Positions 7,811 through 14,516 of a stretch of DNA of 17,035 nt are shown piece by piece. This stretch comes from DATJZH01 sp035499215 (lineage in GTDB: Bacteria > Actinomycetota > Actinomycetes > Streptosporangiales > Streptosporangiaceae): positions 1-17,035 of the forward strand of contig DATJZH010000060.1 of assembly GCA_035499215.1 (NCBI GenBank), given 5' to 3'. The first letter of the stretch is position 1, and the number at the start of each line of letters is the position of its first letter. Made by a program: the position numbers and the translations under genes. The notes beneath the pieces were generated by a model, which was not told the origin of the DNA, made no database searches, and was given only the letters and a program-made list of their open reading frames with translations.

Positions 7811-9478
7811 TCAGCTGCTGCCCGGTACCGAAGCGGACGGCGACGGTGACGTGGGCGTGGGCGACGCCGGTGCGGTAGGCGACGTTGACGATGACGGCGG
7901 CGGCGGCGAGGGCGAGGGCGAGGGCGAGGGAGATCGGCCGGGTGATGACTGCTGTGACGGCGGGTGCGGCGACTGGGATGGCGACGCCGGCAACGGGCTC
8001 GGCGCTCGCCCGCTCGGCGTCGGCTGCGGCACAGCAGCCAGCGGAGACGGAGATGGTCTGGCCGCTCCGGGGAACATGGCGAGCGTCGGCCCGCCCTGGT
8101 GCGTTCTCGGGAAGCGCGGCGTGGCGGCCGCCGGCGAGGCAGGAGGGCTAACGGGCGCGTGACGATGGGCCCCTGGCTTCGGCGCTGCCGCCGCCGCCGG
8201 GCCCGGAGCGGCAGTCGGCGCGGCAGTGAATTTGTAGAGCAGGGCACCTGCCACGACGAGCACCATGAGCGCCGCCGTGCAGGCCGCTATCGGCCGCAGC
8301 GCGAGGCCGCCGGGCCCCCGCCAGTGCCGTGCCAGGAGGCCGTGATCATCGGGGCTGCCGAGCTGGTCGCCGGCCTGGGGGTAAGAACCGGCTTCCGCCG
8401 CCAGGGCGGTGCTCATAACGCGCGCCCGGAGCGCGGCGGGCGGCAGCGCGAGCGGCACGGCCCCAATCTGATCCCGGCTGAACACCTGCCGCCGGCTGTC
8501 CTGTGCGCAGCTTGCGCAGGAGTCGACGTGGCGGATAAGCCGCGTCCAGACCTCAGGTGCCAGCGGAGCCGACACAGGACGCCAGTCCCCGACGATGGCC
8601 GCCGGAACCGGGCAGCCCTGCCAGCCCGCGCGCACGACCGCGACGGCGCCGGCCGCCCGCTCGAATCGGCTGGCCGCGCTGGACACAAGTACCTGGGCCC
8701 GGCTGGTGGAGACGCCCAGGATATCGGCAAGATCCGCGCCGTCGATGCCGTGCCGGAACGCGAGACTGAGCACCTCGCGATCGCGGTCGGACAGCCCGTC
8801 GAGGGCAGCCGTCACGACAAGCAACGTCTCTGTCCTGCGCACCTCCGCCTCTAGGTCAGCGACGGCGAGGCCAGCCGGGTCGGCTCCCGCGGGGTCAGCC
8901 CGCGTCGTGTCAGCCCCCGTGGTCGCGCCCCGCGCCGTCACCGGTCCCGTAATGTCAGCCCCCGTGGTCGCGCCCCGCGCCGTCACCGGTCCCGTGGTGT
9001 CAGCTCCCGTGGCCGAGGGCCCGGCCGTCTCGGCATCCGCAGCTCCGATCGGCGCTGTCCGGGCCGATGCACTGCCCAGCGACAATGTCTGCGTGACCGG
9101 GCCGCCAGGATCAGCTCCGACGATGTGCGCATCACCGGCGTCCGCCGGGCCCGCCTGCTCGCCGGCGCACCCGTCCGGAATGGGTTCCTCGCAGCGGGAA
9201 GCCAGGTCCCGCAGACACTGGCGGCGGGCAATGGAATACAGCCACCCGCTCAGCCGGTCAGGATCTGGCCGCTTGCCGATCTGTGCGGCGGCGGCGATCA
9301 GGGCCGCCTGAACCGCCTCGGCGGCTGCCGCCTGGTCCCGCAGAATTCCGGCGCAGTAATCGAACAGGTGCCCGGCGTAGGTGTCATAGAGGTACGCGAG
9401 CGTATCCGGGCCGATGCCAGCCGGCGGCCCGGGCTTTCGCCAGCCTTCTGCGGACCCGCTGCCGAACTCAACCGACAT
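7811..9478 (-). CDS. ECF-type sigma factor fused to anti-sigma-like motif, membrane segment and Pro/Ser-rich tail
   Basis: The N-terminus has an ECF sigma region 2 (about residues 28-95, YLYDTYAGHLFDYCAGILRD through LSGWLYSIARRQCL). Region 4 follows at about 215-275, with LSDRDREVLSLAFRHGIDGADLADILG and a helix-turn-helix. Between them is an unusually long linker of over 100 residues rich in Ala/Thr/Gly. Behind region 4 comes HVDSCASC (His317), the HxxxCxxC pattern of zinc-binding anti-sigma domains. A single hydrophobic segment follows at about 394-415, then a Pro/Ser-rich tail of about 140 residues that would lie outside the cell. One chain thus appears to combine sigma factor and membrane-tethered anti-sigma. 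Fused C-terminal extensions of this kind are known in some actinobacterial ECF groups. The ATG at 9478 is preferred over an upstream GTG because GGGAGGT precedes it at good spacing. Sigma activity itself is inferred. Confidence 0.8.
   Translation of the reverse strand: MSVEFGSGSAEGWRKPGPPAGIGPDTLAYLYDTYAGHLFDYCAGILRDQAAAAEAVQAALIAAAAQIGKRPDPDRLSGWLYSIARRQCLRDLASRCEEPIPDGCAGEQAGPADAGDAHIVGADPGGPVTQTLSLGSASARTAPIGAADAETAGPSATGADTTGPVTARGATTGADITGPVTARGATTGADTTRADPAGADPAGLAVADLEAEVRRTETLLVVTAALDGLSDRDREVLSLAFRHGIDGADLADILGVSTSRAQVLVSSAASRFERAAGAVAVVRAGWQGCPVPAAIVGDWRPVSAPLAPEVWTRLIRHVDSCASCAQDSRRQVFSRDQIGAVPLALPPAALRARVMSTALAAEAGSYPQAGDQLGSPDDHGLLARHWRGPGGLALRPIAACTAALMVLVVAGALLYKFTAAPTAAPGPAAAAAPKPGAHRHAPVSPPASPAAATPRFPRTHQGGPTLAMFPGAARPSPSPLAAVPQPTPSGRAPSPLPASPSQSPHPPSQQSSPGRSPSPSPSPSPPPPSSSTSPTAPASPTPTSPSPSASVPGSS
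7905..7928 (-). repeat. Four GGCGAG hexamers in the Pro/Ser tail
   Basis: Four uninterrupted copies of the plus-strand hexamer GGCGAG encode the Ser-Pro dipeptide run on the minus strand. Slippage would change tail length by two residues per unit without breaking the frame. Confidence 0.8.
8909..9012 (-). repeat. 45-bp tandem repeat in the sigma factor linker
   Basis: A 45-base unit begins at 8909, 8954 and 8999. The first two copies are nearly identical, and the third matches over its first dozen or so bases before diverging. Each unit encodes 15 residues of the TGADTTGPVTARGAT type between sigma regions 2 and 4, so copy number can vary in frame. Confidence 0.85.
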
Positions 9479-9571
9479 GCGACCTCCCACGCGACTCGGA
9501 GCACCTGGGCGGAGGGGGGCGCCACTAGTCGCGACTCAAAATGCCAATGATCTGATCGGTGGCGCAAAGTC

Positions 9572-9598
9572 GGAAACGAGCCGGGATGTTGACGCGTC
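9572..9598 (+). promoter_or_regulatory. Possible ECF-type promoter
   Basis: GGAAAC at 9572-9577 is followed 17 bases later by CGTC at 9595-9598, close to the GGAAC-N16/17-CGTC pattern of several ECF sigma factors. It points toward the histidine kinase, though about 380 bp from its start. The ECF-type sigma gene next door makes it a candidate for that factor's target. Short motifs like this arise by chance easily. Confidence 0.25.
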
Positions 9599-9600
9599 AA
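9589..9600. promoter_or_regulatory. Perfect 12-bp palindrome TTGACGCGTCAA
   Basis: The 12 bases are exactly self-complementary and overlap the ECF-like -10 pattern. The site lies 111 bp upstream of the sigma factor start codon. It could be an operator for a dimeric regulator. TTGACG on either strand also looks like a -35 element, but no good -10 follows at 16-18 bases. Confidence 0.35.
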
Positions 9601-9846
9601 TGTTATCGCCACTGCAGCGGCTTTGCGCCTGGCTTCGGACCACGGCAGGGCCGGGGGCAGGCCGCCAGCCCGGGGCCCCGTGGCCGAATGAGCGGGGCTG
9701 AGCGGATTCCTGCTGCCCGTGACCGGACCTGGCCGGGCCACCCTGGCGATCTGCGGCGCAAGGCGACCGCGGTCCCGGCTGCCGCCGACACTGATGTGGA
9801 CGGCGGCCCGGATTCGGCACGCTTCGCCGGGGTAAGAATCATGCAG

Positions 9847-9864
9847 GTCAGGCATAGTCCTGAC
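9847..9864. promoter_or_regulatory. Short inverted repeat over the kinase promoter
   Basis: GTCAGG (9847-9852) and CCTGAC (9859-9864) are complementary across six bases and overlap the proposed -35 element. This is a position where a bound protein could block RNA polymerase. The half-sites are short. Confidence 0.25.
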
Positions 9865-9888
9865 GGTCATATTCTGGCCGGTTATCGT
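9860..9888 (+). promoter_or_regulatory. Candidate housekeeping promoter for the kinase operon
   Basis: CTGACG (9860-9865) and TATCGT (9883-9888) are separated by 17 bases, giving five of six matches to the -35 consensus and the TAnnnT form of the -10. It would leave an untranslated leader of about 85 bases before the kinase GTG/ATG region. Confidence 0.35.
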
Positions 9889-9979
9889 CATCGATGCCCA
9901 TCCGGGCGGCGTCTCATCGGCCGGGCAGGCGGCTACCGGGGCGGGGCCGCGGGGCAACGGGGCAGGGGAGCACGGGGTC

Positions 9980-12052
9980 ATGGGGGGATCTCGCGGCCGG
10001 GCGGTCGCGTACCCGGCTGCGGAAACCGCCGGGCAGCAGGCGCCCGCAGCCGTAGCAGCCGTCGTCGAGTCCGCCGTCGGGCAACTGCTGGGAAGCGATA
10101 CCTCGTTCGGCGCGCTCCCGGCGGTCCTGGAGAATCTCGCCGAGACCTTCCATGGCACGGCTGCGCTGGCGCTCCAGCACACGGCAGGGCGCCTGATGAT
10201 CAGCCTCGCGGCTCATCCGGAGAGCGCGGCCGCCGATCCTGAGCTGCTCGCGCAGATCAACGAGCTGTGCGCGGCGCATCCCAGGGCCGCGGCGGGGGTC
10301 TTCCAGGCCCCGCTAGAGCCGAACCGCCGGAGCGGGCAGGCCCGCAGCGTCCTGGTTGCCCATTCGGTGCCGATCGCCGGGCAGTGCCTGTGCGCCGTCG
10401 CGCTTGTCGGCGACGTCGAAAACTGGGACGCGCAGGCGCGCTCCACCACCCGGGCGGTCGCCGCGATCCTGGCCGCCCAGATCCGGCACGCCAACGACAC
10501 GGCCCAGCTTGCCGAGCGCCAGGCACTCACCAGGGCCCTGATCGACGGATCACCGGACCCGATCGTCACGCTCGATGCCCAGCTGCATATCGTGCAGTTC
10601 AACCCGGCCGCCGAGTCCCTCTTCGGCCGCAGCCGCGACGAGGTGCTGGGCTCGGACGTGCCGGGACTGCTGATCCCCGAGGCAGACCGCCCGGAATTCA
10701 CCCGGATCACTGACGCGTGCCTGCGGGACGCCGGCCGCGGCGCGGCCGGCCCGATGATGCAGGGGCGCGCGCTGCATACCGACGGCACGGTGCGCACGGT
10801 CGACCTGACTCCCGTGCCGCTCCGGGTCGAGGGCGAGACCTACGTCTGCGGCTTCATCCATGACCTCAGCGAGATGGAGCGAGCGTCGGCGGCTCTCGCG
10901 CAGGAAGAGGAGCGCTTCCGGCACCTGTCGCGGCTAGCCCCGGTGGGCATCGTGGAGACAGACGCGACGGGGCGGTGCACCTTCGTCAACGACCGCTGGT
11001 GCGAGCTGACGGGGATGTCCGCCGAGGAGGCGCGCGGCGGCGGCTGGGCGCGGTCCATCCATCCCGGCGACATCCGGCATGTCGAGGAAGAGTGGAAGGG
11101 TGCCTCGGCGCAGCAGCGCGAGTTCCGGATCGACTGCCGTCTCCGGTCTGCGCACGGCCCGCCGAGATGGGTACACGCCGTCGCCATCCCGCTGCTGGGA
11201 ACTGACGGTCACGCTACCGGATACCTGGCGACAGTCACCGACATTACCGTCCGTAAGCAGGCGGAATCCAGGCGCGAACGGCTGCTGGCGGAGGAGCTGC
11301 AGGCCCGCCGCGAGGCGGAGGAGGCGCAGCGCCGGCTGACCGAGCAGAACTCGCGGCTGCGAGATCTTGACGAGCTCAAGACGCAGTTCCTCGCCACGGC
11401 CTCGCACGAACTGCGGACGCCGCTCACGTCGATTGTGGCCTTCGTCGAGCTGATCCGGGGCGAGGAGCAGGGGCTTACCCCGGACGGCGAGGGGTTCCTC
11501 GACATCATCCAGCGAAACGCCGAGAAGCTCATCCGGCTGGTCGGCGACCTCATGATGCTCAGCCGGCTTGAATCCGGCGTCATCCGGCTCGACCTGGCTC
11601 CTGTCTCGATCCCGGAAGTCGCCCGCGAGGCCGTCCTGACGGCCTCGGCCGGGGCCGCCGAGCAGGATGTCGAGCTTGAGATCGCTGCCGAGGACGGCCC
11701 GGCGATGCAGGCAGACCGGCACCGGCTGATGCAGCTGCTGGACAACCTGATCTCGAACGCGGTGAAGTTCACCCCGGCGGGCGGCCGGGTCGCAGTCACC
11801 GTCAGCCACGACGGCGCGGCGTGGCGGATCGACGTGGCCGACTCCGGGATCGGCATCCCGCCCGGCGAGCAGGATAAGCTTTTTGACCGCTTCTTCCGTG
11901 CCGCCAACGCACGGAAAGCGGCCCTGCCAGGAACCGGTCTGGGCCTGTCCGTCGTCAAGACGATCACCGACCTGCACGGCGGGCGCATCGAGGTCGACAG
12001 CACCCTGGGCAGCGGCAGCACATTCCGGGTGTACCTGCCGGACGGCCGATGA
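9980..12052 (+). CDS. Soluble sensor histidine kinase with GAF and two PAS domains
   Basis: The 690-residue protein has no membrane segment, so it should sense a cytoplasmic or diffusible signal. A GAF-like domain (about residues 28-172) is followed by PAS domains at about 177-300 (ALIDGSPDPIVTLDAQ) and 305-430 (LAPVGIVETDATGRCTFVNDRW). A short coiled coil (about 432-463) leads into the HisKA domain with ATASHELRTPLTS; His476 is the expected phosphorylation site. The ATPase domain shows the N box (LLDNLISNAVKF), G1 (DSGIGIP), F box (LFDRFFRA) and G2 (GTGLGLSVV). All catalytic motifs look intact. GGGGAG upstream of the ATG supports the start. Its TGA overlaps the ATG of the next gene by four bases, which strongly suggests that the two form a cognate pair. 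The ligand cannot be told from sequence. Confidence 0.93.
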   Translation: MGGSRGRAVAYPAAETAGQQAPAAVAAVVESAVGQLLGSDTSFGALPAVLENLAETFHGTAALALQHTAGRLMISLAAHPESAAADPELLAQINELCAAHPRAAAGVFQAPLEPNRRSGQARSVLVAHSVPIAGQCLCAVALVGDVENWDAQARSTTRAVAAILAAQIRHANDTAQLAERQALTRALIDGSPDPIVTLDAQLHIVQFNPAAESLFGRSRDEVLGSDVPGLLIPEADRPEFTRITDACLRDAGRGAAGPMMQGRALHTDGTVRTVDLTPVPLRVEGETYVCGFIHDLSEMERASAALAQEEERFRHLSRLAPVGIVETDATGRCTFVNDRWCELTGMSAEEARGGGWARSIHPGDIRHVEEEWKGASAQQREFRIDCRLRSAHGPPRWVHAVAIPLLGTDGHATGYLATVTDITVRKQAESRRERLLAEELQARREAEEAQRRLTEQNSRLRDLDELKTQFLATASHELRTPLTSIVAFVELIRGEEQGLTPDGEGFLDIIQRNAEKLIRLVGDLMMLSRLESGVIRLDLAPVSIPEVAREAVLTASAGAAEQDVELEIAAEDGPAMQADRHRLMQLLDNLISNAVKFTPAGGRVAVTVSHDGAAWRIDVADSGIGIPPGEQDKLFDRFFRAANARKAALPGTGLGLSVVKTITDLHGGRIEVDSTLGSGSTFRVYLPDGR

Positions 12053-12735
12053 CGGCGCGGATCCTCATCGTCGAGGACGACAAGGACATCGCGCTTGCCG
12101 TCCGCACCGTCCTGCAGCGCGGCGGGTACGACATCGTCGCCGCGGCCAACGGCAGGGACGGGCTGCGCATCTTTCACGCCAGCCGGCCAGACTGCGTCCT
12201 GCTCGACGTCGGGCTGCCCGGCCTTGACGGCTGGGCGGTACTGGAGCGGATACGGGACATCAGCGCGGTGCCCGTGCTGCTGCTGACCGCCCACGGCCTG
12301 GAGTCCGAGAAAGTGCGCGGGCTGCGCGCGGGCGCCGACGACTATCTCACCAAGCCGTTCGGCAACCGGGAGCTGCTGGCCCGCGTCCAGGCGCTGCTGC
12401 GGCGCTCCGCGCCGGGTGATCCCGGCGCGGAGGTCTACGACGACGGCCGGATTCAGGTCCAGTTCGGATCGCATCAGGTGCAGGTAGACGGCCAGCCGGT
12501 CGAGCTGACGCCGACCGAGTACCGGCTGCTGACCGCGCTGGTCCGGCACCCAGGCCAGGCTCTGTCCGCCGGCCAGCTCGTCGAGCAGGCGTGGAACGAC
12601 CCGCTGCAGGTAGGCCCGGAGCGGGTGAAGTTCTCCGTCATGCGGCTGCGCCGCAAGCTGGGACAGCGCAGCGGCGCACGCGAGCCGATCGAGGCCGTCA
12701 GGGGGTTCGGTTACCGGTACGTGGCGCCGCGCTGA
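12049..12735 (+). CDS. OmpR/PhoB-type response regulator
   Basis: The 228-residue protein has an N-terminal receiver domain with the acidic pair in IVEDDKD, phosphorylatable Asp53 in LLDVGLPG, Thr80 and Lys102 (TKPF). A winged-helix DNA-binding domain follows (about 130-226), with LTPTEYRLLTALVRHPGQ, VSVMRLRRKL-like recognition helix text and the terminal GFGYRYV hairpin. It should be phosphorylated by the kinase whose gene overlaps it (ATGA) and then act as a transcription regulator. Likely targets include this locus: three phased repeats lie just downstream, before the receiver-hydrolase gene. All key residues are present. Confidence 0.95.
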   Translation: MTARILIVEDDKDIALAVRTVLQRGGYDIVAAANGRDGLRIFHASRPDCVLLDVGLPGLDGWAVLERIRDISAVPVLLLTAHGLESEKVRGLRAGADDYLTKPFGNRELLARVQALLRRSAPGDPGAEVYDDGRIQVQFGSHQVQVDGQPVELTPTEYRLLTALVRHPGQALSAGQLVEQAWNDPLQVGPERVKFSVMRLRRKLGQRSGAREPIEAVRGFGYRYVAPR

Positions 12736-12749
12736 GCCTGGTGCCGGCA

Positions 12750-12830
12750 GACGGCTCCGGCGGGCGCCCGGCAGCCAGACGACCGTTCCGGCAGGCGCCA
12801 GGGTAGCCGGCGGACGGCTCCGGCAGCCGC
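12750..12830 (+). repeat. Three phased direct repeats upstream of the receiver-hydrolase gene
   Basis: GACGGCTCCGGC at 12750-12761, GACCGTTCCGGC at 12781-12792 and GACGGCTCCGGC at 12813-12824 lie 31 and 32 bases apart, close to three DNA helical turns. Flanking bases are partly conserved too: GGCGCC follows the first two. They occupy the 153-bp gap between the two regulator genes and could be binding sites for the OmpR-type regulator. They may instead be decayed repeats. Confidence 0.45.
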
Positions 12831-12888
12831 TACCGGCTTGCAACCGGCCGGGCCCGCCGCTGCTACCGGTGCGCCGGAAGGTAGATGA

Positions 12889-14175
12889 ATGACCAGCAAT
12901 GACCAGGCAGCTCAGCGGGGCCGCATCCTTGTCGTCGAGGACGATCCGGAAGCCGCCAAGTTCACCGTGCACGTCCTGAGCAAATGGGGCGGCTTTGACG
13001 TCAGCCATACGGCCGACCCGGCCGCGGCACTGATGCGGGCCACTTCCGAGAGCTGGGACCTGGTCATCACCGACGTGGAAATGCCGGGCATGACCGGGCT
13101 CCAGCTGCTCGAGGCGCTGCGCGCCGCGGCGCCGGCCATCCCGGTAGCGGTCATCACCGCTCATGCGACCGTCGACAACGCGGTCACTGCGCTGCGGCAT
13201 CGCGCCGACGAGTTCCTGGAGAAGCCCCTGCAGCCGAAGCGGCTGATCGCGACAGCGCACGACCTCATCAGCCGGGGACGGGCCGCGCGGCTGGCTGGCC
13301 GTGAAGTCGTGCTCGCCATCGGCGCCCATCCGGCGGACGTCGAGATCGGCGTCGGGGGAACCTTGCTCGCCCACCACGGCATGGGCCATGAGATCTCGGT
13401 CCTGACGCTGAGCCGCGGCGCCCGCGGCGGTTCCGAATGCGCCAGGCTCAGTGAGTCGCAGCAGGCGGCGGAGATGCTCGGCGCCGAGCTGTACCTGGAG
13501 GATCTCGAGGACACCAGGATCAGCCAGGCTGGCCCGACGATCAGCATCGTCAGCCGGGTCATCGAAGCGGTCCAGCCGACGCTGATCTACCTGCACTCGT
13601 TCAATGACGCGCATCAGGATCACCGCAACACCCACCGGGCCGCGATGGTGGCCGCGCGGAAGGTCGGGCGCGTGTACTGCTACCAGTCGCCGTCGGCGAC
13701 AGTCGACTTCGGGCCCACCCGTTTCGTGACCATCGACTCGCACATGCGCAAGAAACTGTCGGCAATTGACGTGTTCGCCTCGCAGGTCGCCGCCCCGGAG
13801 TACCTGGAGCCCGACCTGATCGAGGCCACCGCCCGCTACTGGTCCCGGTTCGCCGAAGGCCGTTTCGCCGAGCCCTTCGAGGTGGTGCGTGACCGCGGCG
13901 GCGTCACGTCCAGTCCCGGCAGCCGGGCCGCCACGGCGCCGACCGGGGACATCGGCCCGCGCTCGGGGGCAGCGAATGATGCCGTGACCGGACGCCCGGA
14001 CCCGGCCAGTCCGCAGGGCGAGGTCTTCCGTGCGAGCGGCGCCGACAGCCACGACCGCCGCGACGTCGGCGCCTGCACGCCGGTCCTGCGTACTCTCGAC
14101 GCGGCCGCAGGCGGCATCTTACGACGGTCGGCCACCTCGCGATCGCCCTGCAGTGGGCTCTCGTCGCGATCGTGA
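12889..14175 (+). CDS. Response-regulator receiver fused to PIG-L/LmbE-family deacetylase-like domain
   Basis: Residues 12-130 form a receiver domain with VVEDDPE, phospho-acceptor Asp62 in ITDVEMPG, Thr90 and Lys112 (EKPL). Residues 138 to about 345 form a PIG-L/LmbE-type domain: VLAIGAHPADVEIGVGGTLL, then HSFNDAHQDHRNTH. PIG-L enzymes such as MshB are zinc-dependent N-deacetylases of sugars and thiol precursors. The three zinc ligands expected from MshB appear kept (His147, Asp150, His245), as is the nearby His242, but the usual catalytic Asp of AHPDD is Ala149. GGAAGG seven bases before the ATG fixes the start. The last 20 or so residues look out of frame, with non-coding-like codon use and a rare TTA codon, which suggests a frame break near 14117. 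The gene follows the kinase-regulator pair and probably receives phosphate from it. The substrate is unknown. Confidence 0.85.
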   Translation: MTSNDQAAQRGRILVVEDDPEAAKFTVHVLSKWGGFDVSHTADPAAALMRATSESWDLVITDVEMPGMTGLQLLEALRAAAPAIPVAVITAHATVDNAVTALRHRADEFLEKPLQPKRLIATAHDLISRGRAARLAGREVVLAIGAHPADVEIGVGGTLLAHHGMGHEISVLTLSRGARGGSECARLSESQQAAEMLGAELYLEDLEDTRISQAGPTISIVSRVIEAVQPTLIYLHSFNDAHQDHRNTHRAAMVAARKVGRVYCYQSPSATVDFGPTRFVTIDSHMRKKLSAIDVFASQVAAPEYLEPDLIEATARYWSRFAEGRFAEPFEVVRDRGGVTSSPGSRAATAPTGDIGPRSGAANDAVTGRPDPASPQGEVFRASGADSHDRRDVGACTPVLRTLDAAAGGILRRSATSRSPCSGLSSRS

Positions 14176-14255
14176 TCATCGCGGCCACTCCCCTCGTGGT
14201 CGCCGACTACCAGTTCGTTCCCCGCCGCGGCTCATTCCCGGCGGCTGCACTATGA
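14118..14255 (+). pseudogene. Out-of-frame membrane segment, probable true C-terminus of the receiver-hydrolase protein
   Basis: From about 14118 the good coding signal moves by one base to another frame, reading LTTVGHLAIALQWALVAIVI and on to IAATPLVVADYQFVPRRG. Most codons there end in G or C, and the text is one clear transmembrane helix. This frame has no usable start codon of its own. It closes with a TGA at 14253 that overlaps an ATG at 14252, the ATGA arrangement of coupled genes. The simplest reading is that one base is missing near 14117 and that the intact protein would be about 455 residues with a C-terminal anchor. A real mutation and a sequence error are both possible. Confidence 0.5.
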
Positions 14256-14504
14256 CCGGCCTCGATACCTGGTTCCGCCCCGCCGGCACCGCCAGGTCGG
14301 CAGCTTCAGCTTCGGGGCGCTGTGGTTCTCGATCTTCCTGCTGCCCATCCACCTGCTGACCGCCTCCGCCGCGCTGATCGCCCGGGCCCTTCGAAGACGA
14401 GATCCGCAGCGCGCGCTCTGCGAGCGGCGACTGCCGCTCAGGGCCTGGCCGCCATCGCGCTGGTCGTGCTCATCGTCGTGGCCCGGCTGCTGTGGCTGGG
14501 CTGA
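14252..14504 (+). pseudogene. Broken gene for a small membrane protein
   Basis: From the ATG at 14252 the frame reads MTGLDTWFRPAGTAR. The coding signal then moves one base near 14297 to GSFSFGALWFSIFLLPIHLL and TASAALIARA, and after about 14390 it moves again, ending as GLAAIALVVLIVVARLLWLG with a TGA at 14502. The hydrophobic stretches have codons ending almost only in G or C in their own frames, which chance does not favour. Joined, they would make a protein of about 83 residues with two transmembrane helices. The middle stretch (14390-14430) is ambiguous between frames. No family was recognised. The stop lies 12 bases from the convergent ligase stop. Confidence 0.45.
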
Positions 14505-14516
14505 CCGGCGGCCGCA

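Larger units (their letters stand above)
9491..9979. other. Divergent intergenic region between sigma factor and histidine kinase genes
   Basis: About 490 bp separates two divergently read regulatory genes. It contains the palindrome at 9589-9600, an ECF-like promoter pattern at 9572-9598, a short inverted repeat at 9847-9864 and a housekeeping-like promoter at 9860-9888. No convincing gene was seen in any frame. Confidence 0.5.

Noticed and set aside
9589..9594. TTGACG as a -35 element for either divergent gene
   Set aside because: No acceptable -10 hexamer lies 16-18 bases away on either strand; the palindrome reading explains the bases better.
11209..14052. A 947-codon open frame on the minus strand across the kinase and regulator genes
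   Set aside because: It is antisense to three proteins with intact, recognisable motifs; its own translation is low-complexity and matches no family, as expected for a shadow frame in GC-rich DNA.
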